Source: Clostridiales bacterium
GTDB lineage: Bacteria > Bacillota > Clostridia > Christensenellales > Aristaeellaceae
Assembly: GCA_004557905.1 (NCBI GenBank)
Contig: SFFH01000011.1
Span: 1-43,126, forward strand
Reading direction: 5' to 3'
Length of the DNA: 43,126 nt
Below, one piece after another: positions 6,940-15,679 of this stretch. Within the stretch, counting starts at the first letter, position 1. Every line of letters begins with the position of its first letter. The notes beneath the pieces were generated by a model. The model searched no databases. It had not been told where the DNA came from and saw only the letters and a program-made list of their open reading frames with translations. A program made the position numbers and the translations under genes.

Positions 6940-8199
6940 TCATTTTCGTCTTCTCAGTAAATGTCCAATAAAGTGTAGATTAAAGCATTGGCCAAGCCTA
7001 TATGGGCGTTCTCCACTAAGGTACGGTCTGAGTACTTTGCAGCTGTCAACATATGCTTCGTAAATAGCACCAATATAGGATATTTGCCAATTCTCTAAGC
7101 CCAACAACTCACCAAAATCCTTGCGATAAGCCTTCATATACTGCTTCACACACTTTCGGATGTATGCTTCACTGGTAAAGCGACTATCCGGATCACAATA
7201 ATTCATATCTTTTGTAAACTGCCTAAACAAGTCATTGTATGCTAAAAAAAACGGGCCGCCTCCTGCCGGAACTGGGTAAACCGTAAAATGTCCATCGATG
7301 TAAATGACATCCAGTGCCTTCAGTTTATCGATTTCCGACTGGACATGATTAATCACAGATTGTCTTTCAATCACAATTAGCTTCTGTCCATCTGCTGCAA
7401 AAAGCATGTTGTGAGGAGTTGATCCAGATTCGCTTGCACACCACTTTGCACTGCGAATCTTGCAAATCATCTCCTCAAGGCTGAGTTGTTCAGGATAAAT
7501 GATCTCATAACCATTTCGTTTGAAGTAGTCATCCAACATATCTAGTCCCGCTTCATATTTCCTGGCTTTCTGAAACCGGCTTCTAGAAAAGAATACCTTC
7601 TCACTAGTGGTATATTGCTCCTTTTTTGTAAGTGCATTGGCCACAACCCGCTCGAAAATCTCTTTATACTGTTCTGAATAATAGTGACGGTATCCATAAG
7701 CTCTTTCCGGTATTATGACAGATCGATATCGGACTGGCTGATTGATAATCTTAAGTTTGTCGGCAATGCCAAGCAACTGAAAAAATGCAAGATAGTTAGC
7801 TTTGGCCTCCGTTTCGCCTCCGATATCACTGGTAAAGACATACCAATCAACTTCTTTAGGATCAGAAAGACAATACCAAAGGCGTGCAATACCCTCTATC
7901 AGGAAATGACCCCAGTGATTAACCAAATAACCGCAATAGACTACCTGTTTGTCTTCAAATGGTTCATTCTGTACCGGATAAGCTCCTTCAATCCGGCCTT
8001 CGATTGCTGACATCTGTATATAGTCATTCTGCGCATCCACGACACCTCCGTTGCCAAAGAGTAAATTCGGACAATGCATTACAGGAAGAATCAAGGCCTG
8101 TTCAATTCTTAGAACCGACAATTTCTCTCGTTTTTCAAATTGTGTCGTTGATTCTTCAAGATTCCTCGCCTTTTCTGGGCGACAATATGAATAATCCAT
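6940..8199 (-). CDS. GT61-like glycosyltransferase
   Basis: 419 residues, with no membrane segment. The stretch VNHWGHFLIEGIARLWYCLS resembles the conserved N-x-x-H-x-x-x-E region of GT61 (DUF563) enzymes. Other family-like stretches are KVFFSRSR and, near 240-270, EQLSLEEMICKIRSAK leading to SESGSTPHNMLFA, the usual site of a donor-binding loop. GT61 enzymes add pentoses or GlcNAc in polysaccharide and glycoprotein pathways; the donor here is unknown. It is markedly more AT-rich than the kds genes on both sides, suggesting it was inserted into an older kdsA-kdsD pair. AGGAG lies 10 nt before the ATG. Confidence 0.65.
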   Translation of the reverse strand: MDYSYCRPEKARNLEESTTQFEKREKLSVLRIEQALILPVMHCPNLLFGNGGVVDAQNDYIQMSAIEGRIEGAYPVQNEPFEDKQVVYCGYLVNHWGHFLIEGIARLWYCLSDPKEVDWYVFTSDIGGETEAKANYLAFFQLLGIADKLKIINQPVRYRSVIIPERAYGYRHYYSEQYKEIFERVVANALTKKEQYTTSEKVFFSRSRFQKARKYEAGLDMLDDYFKRNGYEIIYPEQLSLEEMICKIRSAKWCASESGSTPHNMLFAADGQKLIVIERQSVINHVQSEIDKLKALDVIYIDGHFTVYPVPAGGGPFFLAYNDLFRQFTKDMNYCDPDSRFTSEAYIRKCVKQYMKAYRKDFGELLGLENWQISYIGAIYEAYVDSCKVLRPYLSGERPYRLGQCFNLHFIGHLLRRRK

Positions 8200-8206
8200 A
8201 GCTTAC

Positions 8207-8980
8207 CTACTCCTGTACGGCGTCATACACGCGGACGAGCTTCTTCAGCAGGTTCTTCATCCCGCTCAGCGGCACCATGTTCGGGCCGTCCGACTTCGCA
8301 TGATCCGGCTCCGGATGCGTCTCCATGAATAGACCGTCCACCCCGACCGCCACTGCAGCCTTCGCCAGATGCTCGACATACTGGCGGTTACCGCCGGTAC
8401 TGGTGCCGTTGCCGCCGGGCTTCTGCACGCTGTGCGTCGCATCGAAGATGACCGGCACGCCGAATTCCTTCATCACGCGCAGCCCCGTCATATCCACGAC
8501 AAGGGTGTTATACCCGAAGGTGGTGCCGCGCTCGCAGAGCATGACGTTGTTGTTGCCGCTCTCACGTACCTTGTCCAGGCAATTCTTCATGTCCCACGGC
8601 GCAAGGAACTGCGCCTTCTTGATGTTGACGCACTTTCCCGTTTTTGCCGCCGCAACAAGCAGATCTGTCTGCCGGCACAGGAAGGCCGGAATCTGAAGAA
8701 TATCCGCCACCTGCGCGGCACGCTCCGCCTGCCACGGCTCATGGATATCCGTGCAGACCGGCAGACCGTAGACGTCCTTCACCTTCTGCAGAATCTCGAG
8801 GCCGCGCTCAATGCCCGGGCCGCGGAAACCGCTGATGGACGTGCGGTTCGCTTTGTCAAAGGAAGCCTTAAACGTATAGGGAATGCCCAGTTCCTCCGTG
8901 ATCTCCTGCATCTGTGCAGCTATCGAAAGCACCATTTCCTCCGATTCGATCACGCACGGGCCTGCAATCAGCTGAAACAC
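8207..8980 (-). CDS. kdsA: Kdo-8-phosphate synthase (KdsA), metal-dependent type
   Basis: 257 residues. The sequence opens FQLIAGPCVIESEE and continues with KASFDKANRTS, then CTDIHEPWQA and FDATHSVQKPGG, all hallmarks of KdsA. The Cys in GPCVIES marks the metal-dependent class; the metal-independent class (E. coli) has Asn there. The enzyme joins phosphoenolpyruvate to arabinose-5-phosphate. The start is a GTG with AGGAGG 8 nt upstream, 27 nt after the kdsB stop. Confidence 0.93.
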   Translation of the reverse strand: MFQLIAGPCVIESEEMVLSIAAQMQEITEELGIPYTFKASFDKANRTSISGFRGPGIERGLEILQKVKDVYGLPVCTDIHEPWQAERAAQVADILQIPAFLCRQTDLLVAAAKTGKCVNIKKAQFLAPWDMKNCLDKVRESGNNNVMLCERGTTFGYNTLVVDMTGLRVMKEFGVPVIFDATHSVQKPGGNGTSTGGNRQYVEHLAKAAVAVGVDGLFMETHPEPDHAKSDGPNMVPLSGMKNLLKKLVRVYDAVQE

Positions 8981-9007
8981 CCGGTTTCCCTCCTCATGCT
9001 GCTTTTG

Positions 9008-9745
9008 TCACTCCGCCAGACCGTTCTCGATCATATAGCGCTCCACCTGCACGCGATCCTTGGGCGTATCCACGGACAGCGTCTTGCAGTGCGCGTTGAT
9101 GTAATAGCAATCCTTGCGGTTCTCGATGAAGCGGAAGGAATCGTTCTCCTCGATCTTCTCCACCGGGCCGCGCGGCGTGCTGTGATAATACTCCAGCGCG
9201 CCATGTGTGAACGCGCCGACGCCCACGAACTTCTGGTACGCGTAGTTCATCTCCCCCTTCGGGAAGGGGATCGGCGCGCGGGAGATGAACAGGCAGACAC
9301 CATCCTTGTTGGTGACGATCTTGAGGTTCGTCGGATCGACCACTTCGACCGGGTTGGAGAAGTCGGTCATCAGGTTGGAGACATAGAAGCCATTCTCGGG
9401 GATCGCCTCCGGGATGCACTTGACGATATCCTGCGCCAGAACCAGCGGCTCGTCGCCGTTGACCATCACATACAGATCCGCTTCGACCTTGTGGGACACC
9501 TCGTACAGGCGCTCGGTCGCGGTCTCGCAGTCCGGGCTGGTCATGATGACCTTCGCACCGAAGCCCTCTGCCACCGCCTTGATTTCCTCATTGTCCGTGG
9601 CGACGTAAACCTCCTCAAAGCATTCCACTTCCTTGGAATGCTTCCAGACCCAATAAAGCATGGGCTTGCCGCAGATCGGCGCCAGGGGCTTCATGTTAAA
9701 GCGGGAAGATCCGCCGCGGGCGGGAATCATGCCGATGATTTTCAT
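9008..9745 (-). CDS. kdsB: CMP-Kdo synthetase (KdsB)
   Basis: 245 residues, the normal length. The nucleotide-binding N-terminus MIPARGGSSRFNMKPLAPI is followed by VYVATDNEEI, TATERLYEV and VMVNGDEPLV, matching the order in KdsB. The enzyme activates Kdo with CTP. The start has AGGAGG 8 nt upstream and overlaps the preceding glycosyltransferase stop by 4 nt. A CMP-sialate-type synthetase is the main alternative, but the neighbouring kdsA, kdsC and kdsD favour Kdo. Confidence 0.87.
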   Translation of the reverse strand: MKIIGMIPARGGSSRFNMKPLAPICGKPMLYWVWKHSKEVECFEEVYVATDNEEIKAVAEGFGAKVIMTSPDCETATERLYEVSHKVEADLYVMVNGDEPLVLAQDIVKCIPEAIPENGFYVSNLMTDFSNPVEVVDPTNLKIVTNKDGVCLFISRAPIPFPKGEMNYAYQKFVGVGAFTHGALEYYHSTPRGPVEKIEENDSFRFIENRKDCYYINAHCKTLSVDTPKDRVQVERYMIENGLAE

Positions 9746-10761
9746 TTCAATCTCCTCCTAAGATTACGCTTAAACTGAACCAATAAGCAGAACAGCCAAT
9801 ACAAGTAGTAGTTTTTCATTTTTAAAAGACGAATTATGAGCGGGTTCTCCTGATGATTGTGGGCATTTTTCAAACAATACTGGAATTCCCAACTAGTAAC
9901 CATTTTTTGATTATAGTGCAGTTTGCTCAACAGCGGCATTGTATTCTGCTCTTCAAAAACAACGTCCAACATTGATATAAACATAGCCAGGTATTTACAA
10001 CAAAACTCATCTTTTTCATCATCCTTGATCAACGGTAATCGAGCAGAAAACAAGGGTAAATGCAAAGACAGAAGATTCCAATAATACTTTCTTACGGCAC
10101 TTTCAGAACGTTCAACATAGTAGTATAAAGGGGTAGAAATATATAGGATACCGTTTACATATTTTAAATACTCTGTAACAAACACAACGTCTTCGCCAAG
10201 GAAGCTATTCTCGTCAAATCTAATACAGTGTTCGTCAATCACTCTTTTACAAAAAACCTTGTTCCATACTGATCCAGAAATCTTGTTTTGATATACCCAG
10301 TAGTAGCTTTTGAGCTCAACTCTATTATCTGAATCTAGTAAGGGTTCAAAAGCTGTTTTTCCTTCCTTTTCATTTTCATTCCACAAATTATGTACGATTA
10401 GCTTATCTGGATGAGCCCTCATTGCTGAATAGCTTATCTCAATCCAATTGTCCGCAACATGATCATCGCCATCGCAAAACATTACATATGTGCCACTTGC
10501 ATCCGTCAATCCTGCATTTCTTGCAGCAGATACCCCTCGATTTTTTTGATGAATGACTCTTACCCTTGGATCTTTTGCTGTATATTCATCACAAATTATA
10601 CCGCAGTTGTCGGGGCTGCCATCGTCCACAAGGATCAACTCGAAGTCCGTGAACGTCTGCGCAAGAATGCTGTCCACGCAGCGATGCAGATACTTTTCAA
10701 CATTGTATACGGGGACGATCACGCTAATCATTGGCATATGCAAAACTTCTGTTGTAATCAT
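9742..10761 (-). CDS. GT2 glycosyltransferase (GT-A), variable acceptor domain
   Basis: 339 residues. The N-terminal GT-A domain has VIVPVYNVEKYLHRCVDSIL, then LVDDGSPDNCG and the metal-binding DGDD in MFCDGDDHVA. The C-terminal 200 residues show no recognisable motif. The first 150 nt are GC-rich and close in sequence to the start of the next gene upstream (10758-11759), while the rest drops to AT-rich composition. The ATG at 10761 overlaps the previous stop (ATGA); an internal ATG at 10737 is possible. The donor and acceptor cannot be named. Confidence 0.85.
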   Translation of the reverse strand: MITTEVLHMPMISVIVPVYNVEKYLHRCVDSILAQTFTDFELILVDDGSPDNCGIICDEYTAKDPRVRVIHQKNRGVSAARNAGLTDASGTYVMFCDGDDHVADNWIEISYSAMRAHPDKLIVHNLWNENEKEGKTAFEPLLDSDNRVELKSYYWVYQNKISGSVWNKVFCKRVIDEHCIRFDENSFLGEDVVFVTEYLKYVNGILYISTPLYYYVERSESAVRKYYWNLLSLHLPLFSARLPLIKDDEKDEFCCKYLAMFISMLDVVFEEQNTMPLLSKLHYNQKMVTSWEFQYCLKNAHNHQENPLIIRLLKMKNYYLYWLFCLLVQFKRNLRRRLK

Positions 10762-11759
10762 TTCTTCAATGTCCTAACAATTTGCTTCATTTTTCTTAAA
10801 TACGCCATTATTCTGACATAAGTCGGGGAAAATTGGCTAATGAAGTACTCGGCTCGATCATGTCCCCATTCACGAGTTAAGATTCTGTCTACCCTATATA
10901 CAGGCAATTTGTACCGATTCGGCACCTTAGAATAGATTCCCGCTTTTCTCGCCTGCATAGAATACTGAGCCCACAGCACTTCTTTCCGCCTCTGTGCTGC
11001 TAGACCGATTCCATCCTCTCCATGCCTTCGAAAGAATGATATTGCTTCATCCAAAGCAAACAAATCATCAAACCGCTTTATGCTAAATGGAGAACGCATA
11101 ATCCCATTTTCATTAAGGAAATACCCATACAAACACTCACCAATTCCTACAATTCGATTAGCTGTATAAAACAACTTGTAAGTTGTAAATTGGTCCTCGT
11201 GTATCCTTCCTACTGGAAACCTGATACTCCGAAAAAGCTCTGCTTTATAAAGCTTACAATATGCTACTACAAAGTAGGCATGGTTTGTTTTACACTCATA
11301 CAGCATTTGGCATCCCTGTGCTTTATCCAAAAGTAGGCTTCCAGAAAAATTGGTTTGAGAATAATCAGGCAATTCCTGTGCAGAAAAAGACGTGTGTCCG
11401 CATATGCTTATATCAGCTTGATTATCAACTGCTGCTTTGTAAAGTTTCTCTAAGTATAGGAAAGACACACAATCATCCGAATCAATAAAAGAAATATATT
11501 GACTCTCACTCTTTGACAAGCAGTATTCAATGCCCGCATTGCGCGCGGCGGACAGACCCCCATTCGCCTGATGGATGACATGCACGCGCGAATCCTTCTG
11601 CGCGTATTCATCGCAGATCGCGCCGCAGTTGTCCGGGCTGCCGTCGTCCACTAAAATCAGTTCAAAGTCCGTAAAAGTCTGCTTAAGGATGCTGTCCACG
11701 CAGCGGCGGAGATAGGGTTCGACCTTGTAGACGGGGACAATAACAGCGATTTGAGCCAA
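10758..11759 (-). CDS. GT2 glycosyltransferase with TTG start
   Basis: 333 residues. The GT-A hallmarks are VIVPVYKVEPYLRRCVDSIL, LVDDGSPDNCG, NGGLSAARNAG and SFIDSDDCV. It begins at a TTG (11759): there is no ATG or GTG in frame before the conserved VIVPVY, and an in-frame stop lies 18 nt further upstream. The first 230 nt are GC-rich like the host, then composition falls abruptly near 11520, inside the ORF, at the point between ARNAG and the SDD motif. This mosaic suggests replacement of the acceptor-specific part of the gene. Confidence 0.85.
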   Translation of the reverse strand: MAQIAVIVPVYKVEPYLRRCVDSILKQTFTDFELILVDDGSPDNCGAICDEYAQKDSRVHVIHQANGGLSAARNAGIEYCLSKSESQYISFIDSDDCVSFLYLEKLYKAAVDNQADISICGHTSFSAQELPDYSQTNFSGSLLLDKAQGCQMLYECKTNHAYFVVAYCKLYKAELFRSIRFPVGRIHEDQFTTYKLFYTANRIVGIGECLYGYFLNENGIMRSPFSIKRFDDLFALDEAISFFRRHGEDGIGLAAQRRKEVLWAQYSMQARKAGIYSKVPNRYKLPVYRVDRILTREWGHDRAEYFISQFSPTYVRIMAYLRKMKQIVRTLKK

Positions 11760-11795
11760 TTCAATCCCACTCTTTCATAAAAACGCTTTCGCCGA

Positions 11796-13085
11796 TTAAC
11801 CCTTCAATTCAAGAATCTCCGGCGCAGGCATATGCAGATATCCCCAGTATTTCGCCCTCCAAACCCACTTTGTCTCCGCATCAGACGTTGTTTTTTCAAA
11901 TCTGATTCCGTGCACACACTCAATATCCTGATTGTTGCCAAAATCATCTCTATAAAAAAACGTAAAATACATCTGATACTCTGCATCCATGAAGAGCGAA
12001 GCATCCAGTTTCATCTGCACCTCAGCCGTCTGATTCTGTTTGCCGGAATAAAAGTCATAGAGGAAATATGTAGCCAACGCTACATCCTCCAGATTCCAAA
12101 TCTCGATTCTCAATCCGACATGCGCAACATCTTTCAGATTCCGCCATTTCAGGCGAAGATGAATCGGTTCTTTGCTGGTAAAGATTGCCTGGTCTTTATC
12201 GACCAACTCAGCACTCAGAAGCTTAATCCTCTGGTTACCCAACCATTTGGGGCATGGATAATCTGTATAGTCCTCAAATGTAGCAGCTTCCTTGTGGGTA
12301 TTCATATATACCGCAATCGCCTCTTCCACATCCCCCTCGAACACCACCCTGCCCTTATCGAGCACGACGCACCGGTCGCAGAGCTGGCGGATGGTATTCA
12401 TGTTGTGGGAGACGTAAAGAACCGTCCTGCCCTCCTGCTTGGCGGCATCGCGCATCTTGTCCAGGCATTTCTTCTGGAACGCCATGTCGCCCACGGCGAG
12501 CACCTCGTCCATGATCATGATCTCGCTGTCCAGATGGGCAGCGACGGAGAAGGCCAGCTTGACGTACATGCCGGAGGAATAGCGCTTGACCGGCGTGTCG
12601 ATGAACTCGCGCACCTCGGAGAACTCGATGATCTGCTCCATCTTCGCGTCAATCTCGGCCTTCGTCATGCCCAGAATCGCGCCGTTGAGGTAGACGTTCT
12701 CGCGGCCGGTCATCTCGCCGTTGAAGCCCGTGCCGACCTCCAGCATGGACGCAATGCGGCCGTAGATGTCGATCTCGCCCTCGGTCGGCGCGGTCACGCG
12801 GGAGAGCAGCTTGAGCATCGTGCTCTTGCCCGCGCCGTTGCCGCCGATGATGCCCAGCGCCTCGCCCTTGTACACCGTCAGATCGACGCCGTTGAGCGCC
12901 ATGAACGTCTGGCCGACGAGCCGCTGATCCGTGCCGATCTTGGTGTTCGGGTCCTCCTTGCCGCGCACGCGCGCCCACCAGCTCTGCAGATCGCCCTGCA
13001 GCGTGCCGCCGCCGATCTGGCCGAGCTTGTACATCTTCTTGACGCCGGAGAGCCGAATGGCCACTTCCCGGTTTTCATTCTGCAT
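11796..13085 (-). CDS. wzt: Polysaccharide ABC exporter ATPase with carbohydrate-binding tail (Wzt type)
   Basis: About 429 residues from an ATG at 13085 (AGGAGG 9 nt upstream; an ATG 6 nt earlier has only 3 nt spacing). The ATPase domain has IIGGNGAGKST (Walker A), the Wzt/TagH-type stretch VGTGFNGEMTGRENVYLNG, the signature YSSGMYVKLAFSVA, and Walker B MIMDEVLAVGD. From about residue 265 a beta-rich C-terminal domain follows, as in Wzt proteins that bind the non-reducing end of the glycan before export. The ATPase part is GC-rich and the tail AT-rich, with the change near 12320, so the tail may have been exchanged to fit a new glycan. It works with the permease at 13100-13963. Confidence 0.9.
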   Translation of the reverse strand: MQNENREVAIRLSGVKKMYKLGQIGGGTLQGDLQSWWARVRGKEDPNTKIGTDQRLVGQTFMALNGVDLTVYKGEALGIIGGNGAGKSTMLKLLSRVTAPTEGEIDIYGRIASMLEVGTGFNGEMTGRENVYLNGAILGMTKAEIDAKMEQIIEFSEVREFIDTPVKRYSSGMYVKLAFSVAAHLDSEIMIMDEVLAVGDMAFQKKCLDKMRDAAKQEGRTVLYVSHNMNTIRQLCDRCVVLDKGRVVFEGDVEEAIAVYMNTHKEAATFEDYTDYPCPKWLGNQRIKLLSAELVDKDQAIFTSKEPIHLRLKWRNLKDVAHVGLRIEIWNLEDVALATYFLYDFYSGKQNQTAEVQMKLDASLFMDAEYQMYFTFFYRDDFGNNQDIECVHGIRFEKTTSDAETKWVWRAKYWGYLHMPAPEILELKG

Positions 13086-13099
13086 GTCCATCCGCCTCC

Positions 13100-13963
13100 T
13101 CAGACCGTATCCATGAACGTCTTTTCCACATGGTTAAAGAGCATCACGCCGACGAGCGCAACCAGCGCCGTGATCACCCACGAGAGCGCGAGGTATGCCG
13201 GCACGATCGTGCCCCGTCCAAGCACGGCAAAGCGGATCAGCTCCACCGGCGCGGTGACGGGGTTGATCAGCAGGATGGTCTTCATCAGGCCGTCGCCCAG
13301 CTGCGAGAGCGGATAGACGATCGGGGTCGCGTACATCCACAGCTGCACGCCGAAATTGACCAGAATCGCCAGGTCGCGGTACTTGGTCGTCAGGCTCGAA
13401 ATGATAATGCCAAAGCCCAGGCCCATCACGCCCAGATGCACCAGCGCCACGGGAATGAGCAGCCAGGCCCACCAGTTTGGCGAAACCGCGCCCCTCGCCA
13501 GATAGTAGGCGAGGAAAAGCAGCACGAGGATCATCTGCACGCCAAACTGGATGACAGCCGCCAGCACGTTGGAAATCGGCGTGGTCAGGCGCGGGAAATA
13601 GACCTTGCCGAACACGCCCGCGTTTGCCGTGAAGGTCTGCGCGTTCTTGGTCACGCAGGACGAAAAGAAAATCCAGATGGCATTGCTGCACAGATAGAAC
13701 AGCAGCTGCGGCACGCCGTCCGTCTCAATACCTGCGATGCCGCCGAACACGAACGCATAGATGATGCTGCTGATGAGCGGATTAAGGAAAATCCACGCCG
13801 GGCCCAGCACCGTCTGCTTGTAGGTGAGCACAAAGGATCGCCGGGTGAACAGGACGATCAGGTCACGGTATTTCCAGACCTCCTTCAGGTTCAGATCAAA
13901 CCAGCGGTGCTTTGATGAAATATGGGTATGATACTGCTGTGCTTCGGTCTTTTCTTGTGTCAT
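13100..13963 (-). CDS. wzm: Polysaccharide ABC exporter permease (Wzm type)
   Basis: 287 residues with about six hydrophobic segments. It opens with a cytoplasmic N-terminus and the family stretch YRDLIVLFTRRSFVLTYKQT, then LGPAWIFLNPLISSIIYAFVFG, as in TagG/Wzm ABC-2 permeases. Later parts include YPLSQLGDGL and LLINPVTAPVELIRFAVLG, also typical. It forms the membrane channel that carries a lipid-linked polysaccharide or teichoic-acid-like polymer outwards. GAGGTG lies 5 nt before the ATG, and the gene ends 8 nt before the longest possible wzt start, so the pair is tightly coupled. Confidence 0.9.
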   Translation of the reverse strand: MTQEKTEAQQYHTHISSKHRWFDLNLKEVWKYRDLIVLFTRRSFVLTYKQTVLGPAWIFLNPLISSIIYAFVFGGIAGIETDGVPQLLFYLCSNAIWIFFSSCVTKNAQTFTANAGVFGKVYFPRLTTPISNVLAAVIQFGVQMILVLLFLAYYLARGAVSPNWWAWLLIPVALVHLGVMGLGFGIIISSLTTKYRDLAILVNFGVQLWMYATPIVYPLSQLGDGLMKTILLINPVTAPVELIRFAVLGRGTIVPAYLALSWVITALVALVGVMLFNHVEKTFMDTV

Positions 13964-13987
13964 GCTGTCACCTCAGAAGCTGATATT

Positions 13988-14782
13988 TCAAAACAGGCTG
14001 TCAAACTCCACCCGCGGAAACACCTCGAGCTTTCCGCCGCGGGTTGCGTTGTACACCCGAATGCCGCGCTGATCGCAATGGCGCTTCATCGCCACATACG
14101 TCAGCGTGCTCTTCTCTGTATTGGGGATGTACAGCTTGTCCTTGTCCTCGTTGTATTTGTCGGTGAAATAGTCCTTCACCTTGTCGTCAATCACGATTTC
14201 GCCCTTGTTGTTGACGCTCGTGCGGAAATGATGATCCACGCCGATCAAATTAATCTCCGAAAAGCCCATGTAAGCCGCCAGCTGCGCCGCCGTATACATG
14301 CCCGTGCTCGCGCAAAAGATTTCCTTCGCAATCTCATCGCTGAACTCAAAATCCAACGGATTCTCCTTTTGCTGCCAGTTCATATTGAAATACACCGCAT
14401 CGTGAATCCGGATGTCATAATACCACTTGAGCTGCACCGGCACAAGCTTGTTCTCAAGCTCAAGCTGATCCACAACGTCCACGCAGCCTGCTAGCATTTT
14501 TTCATCCTGCGAGATATAAAACGTCGGCCTCCACGGCGTCTGATCGAAAATATTGTACACGCGATTGAACGCAAACGTCACCTCGCCGTGCTCATGCAGT
14601 TTCGTCAGATCTTCCGCACGCAGGCTCGGACCGTTGCCGATGAGAAAGCACCGCCTCCCGGCATAGGCGCCTTTCATAGCCGCCAGTTTTTTTCCATCCT
14701 TTGTCCCTGAATAGTGCTTGTGCATGTACGGCTGTACAAATCTCGCCTGTACGCTGGCATTAGCTCTCCTGATGAGATTCAT
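13988..14782 (-). CDS. DUF115 (Maf/MptE-like) protein, possible CMP-sugar transferase
   Basis: 264 residues. The mark of the family is RRCFLIGNGPSLRAEDL (residues 43-59), followed by FAFNRVYNIF and a conserved CASTGMYTAAQLAAYMGFSE stretch with INLIGVDHHF. PF01973 covers archaeal MptE kinases and the central domain of flagellin Maf transferases, which use CMP-activated nonulosonic acids. Single-domain copies are common in surface-polysaccharide loci. With a complete CMP-Kdo pathway in the same operon and no standard Kdo transferase visible, this protein is the best local candidate to transfer Kdo; that is inference. AGAGGA lies 9 nt before the ATG. Confidence 0.75.
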   Translation of the reverse strand: MNLIRRANASVQARFVQPYMHKHYSGTKDGKKLAAMKGAYAGRRCFLIGNGPSLRAEDLTKLHEHGEVTFAFNRVYNIFDQTPWRPTFYISQDEKMLAGCVDVVDQLELENKLVPVQLKWYYDIRIHDAVYFNMNWQQKENPLDFEFSDEIAKEIFCASTGMYTAAQLAAYMGFSEINLIGVDHHFRTSVNNKGEIVIDDKVKDYFTDKYNEDKDKLYIPNTEKSTLTYVAMKRHCDQRGIRVYNATRGGKLEVFPRVEFDSLF

Positions 14783-14788
14783 CTCTTG

Positions 14789-15673
14789 TCATCCTCTCTT
14801 GCGCAGCCTATTATTCAAATCATGTGCCGCTTTCATCGCAGAGACCAACGGTATCGGGGCGCCAATGCTTTCCGCAATCGTTCGCACATCATGCAGTGGC
14901 GATAAATCACAGGTAAACGTATAGATCATCCGCAGCCTCTGCACAAACCCATCATGTTCGAACGCCGCCTTCTCCCTCAGCCACAGACCGTAGCCGCGCG
15001 GGTTCTGGAGGAACAGCCGGCTTCCGGCCTTTGTCAGGCCGTCTTCTTTATACTCGTAAATCCAGATGATGTCGTTGAAAAAACGCATCCTGTATCCATC
15101 AGCCGCCATACGATTCCAAACCACGGCTTCCGTCATAAACCTTTCGCCTGCAAATACCGGGTACTGATACTTCCTATGCACCCCGGTGAAAAACACCATC
15201 GCACGTTCACCATCGATCCCCCGATAGCGATCCAATGCCGTTCCATCGCGATATGCGTGATCAAAAAGTGTATTTGGCGTTTTCAGAGCAGACGTGCCCA
15301 AGTTGCCCGCAACGCCGCAAAATCTCTCTTCCTCAGGCAGTGAAGCCACCCAGGCATTCACCTTCTCCAGCGCATCGTCCGTCAGATAGTCATCCGAATC
15401 CACGGTAAAAAAGAGTTCGCCCTGTGCAAGATCAAGGGCCCGGTTGATCGCACGGCACTTGCCGCCGTTTTCCTGTCGAACATAGCGGATTTCAAATGCG
15501 TGCTCTTCCGCCATCCAGCCTTCAACCAGCTCCCGCGTATTATCGCTGGAGCCGTCGTCAATCACCAGCCACTCAAAGTCGGTAAACGTCTGACGCATCA
15601 GTGATTCGTAGAGGTTGTGCAGGATGTACGCGCGGTTGTAGGTAGGGGTAAATACGGTAATTCTCAATCTCAT
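14789..15673 (-). CDS. GT2 glycosyltransferase
   Basis: 294 residues. The GT-A pattern is ITVFTPTYNRAYILHNLYES, VIDDGSSDNTRELV, ENGGKCRAINRAL and FFTVDSDDYL (metal-binding DSDD). The C-terminal half has RFMTEAVVWNRMAADGYRM, often seen in polysaccharide GT2 enzymes. There is no membrane segment, so it is likely a cytoplasmic enzyme extending a lipid-linked chain. It starts 6 nt after the GT32-like gene. The ribosome site is weak (AAGATAAG), suggesting coupling. Sugar specificity is unknown. Confidence 0.86.
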   Translation of the reverse strand: MRLRITVFTPTYNRAYILHNLYESLMRQTFTDFEWLVIDDGSSDNTRELVEGWMAEEHAFEIRYVRQENGGKCRAINRALDLAQGELFFTVDSDDYLTDDALEKVNAWVASLPEEERFCGVAGNLGTSALKTPNTLFDHAYRDGTALDRYRGIDGERAMVFFTGVHRKYQYPVFAGERFMTEAVVWNRMAADGYRMRFFNDIIWIYEYKEDGLTKAGSRLFLQNPRGYGLWLREKAAFEHDGFVQRLRMIYTFTCDLSPLHDVRTIAESIGAPIPLVSAMKAAHDLNNRLRKRG

Positions 15674-15679
15674 GCTATC

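Noticed and set aside
6931..6953. Hairpin at the end of the GT61-like gene
   Set aside because: The stem is only 6 bp with an 11-nt loop, overlaps the coding end and is not followed by a T-run, so it is unlikely to be a terminator.
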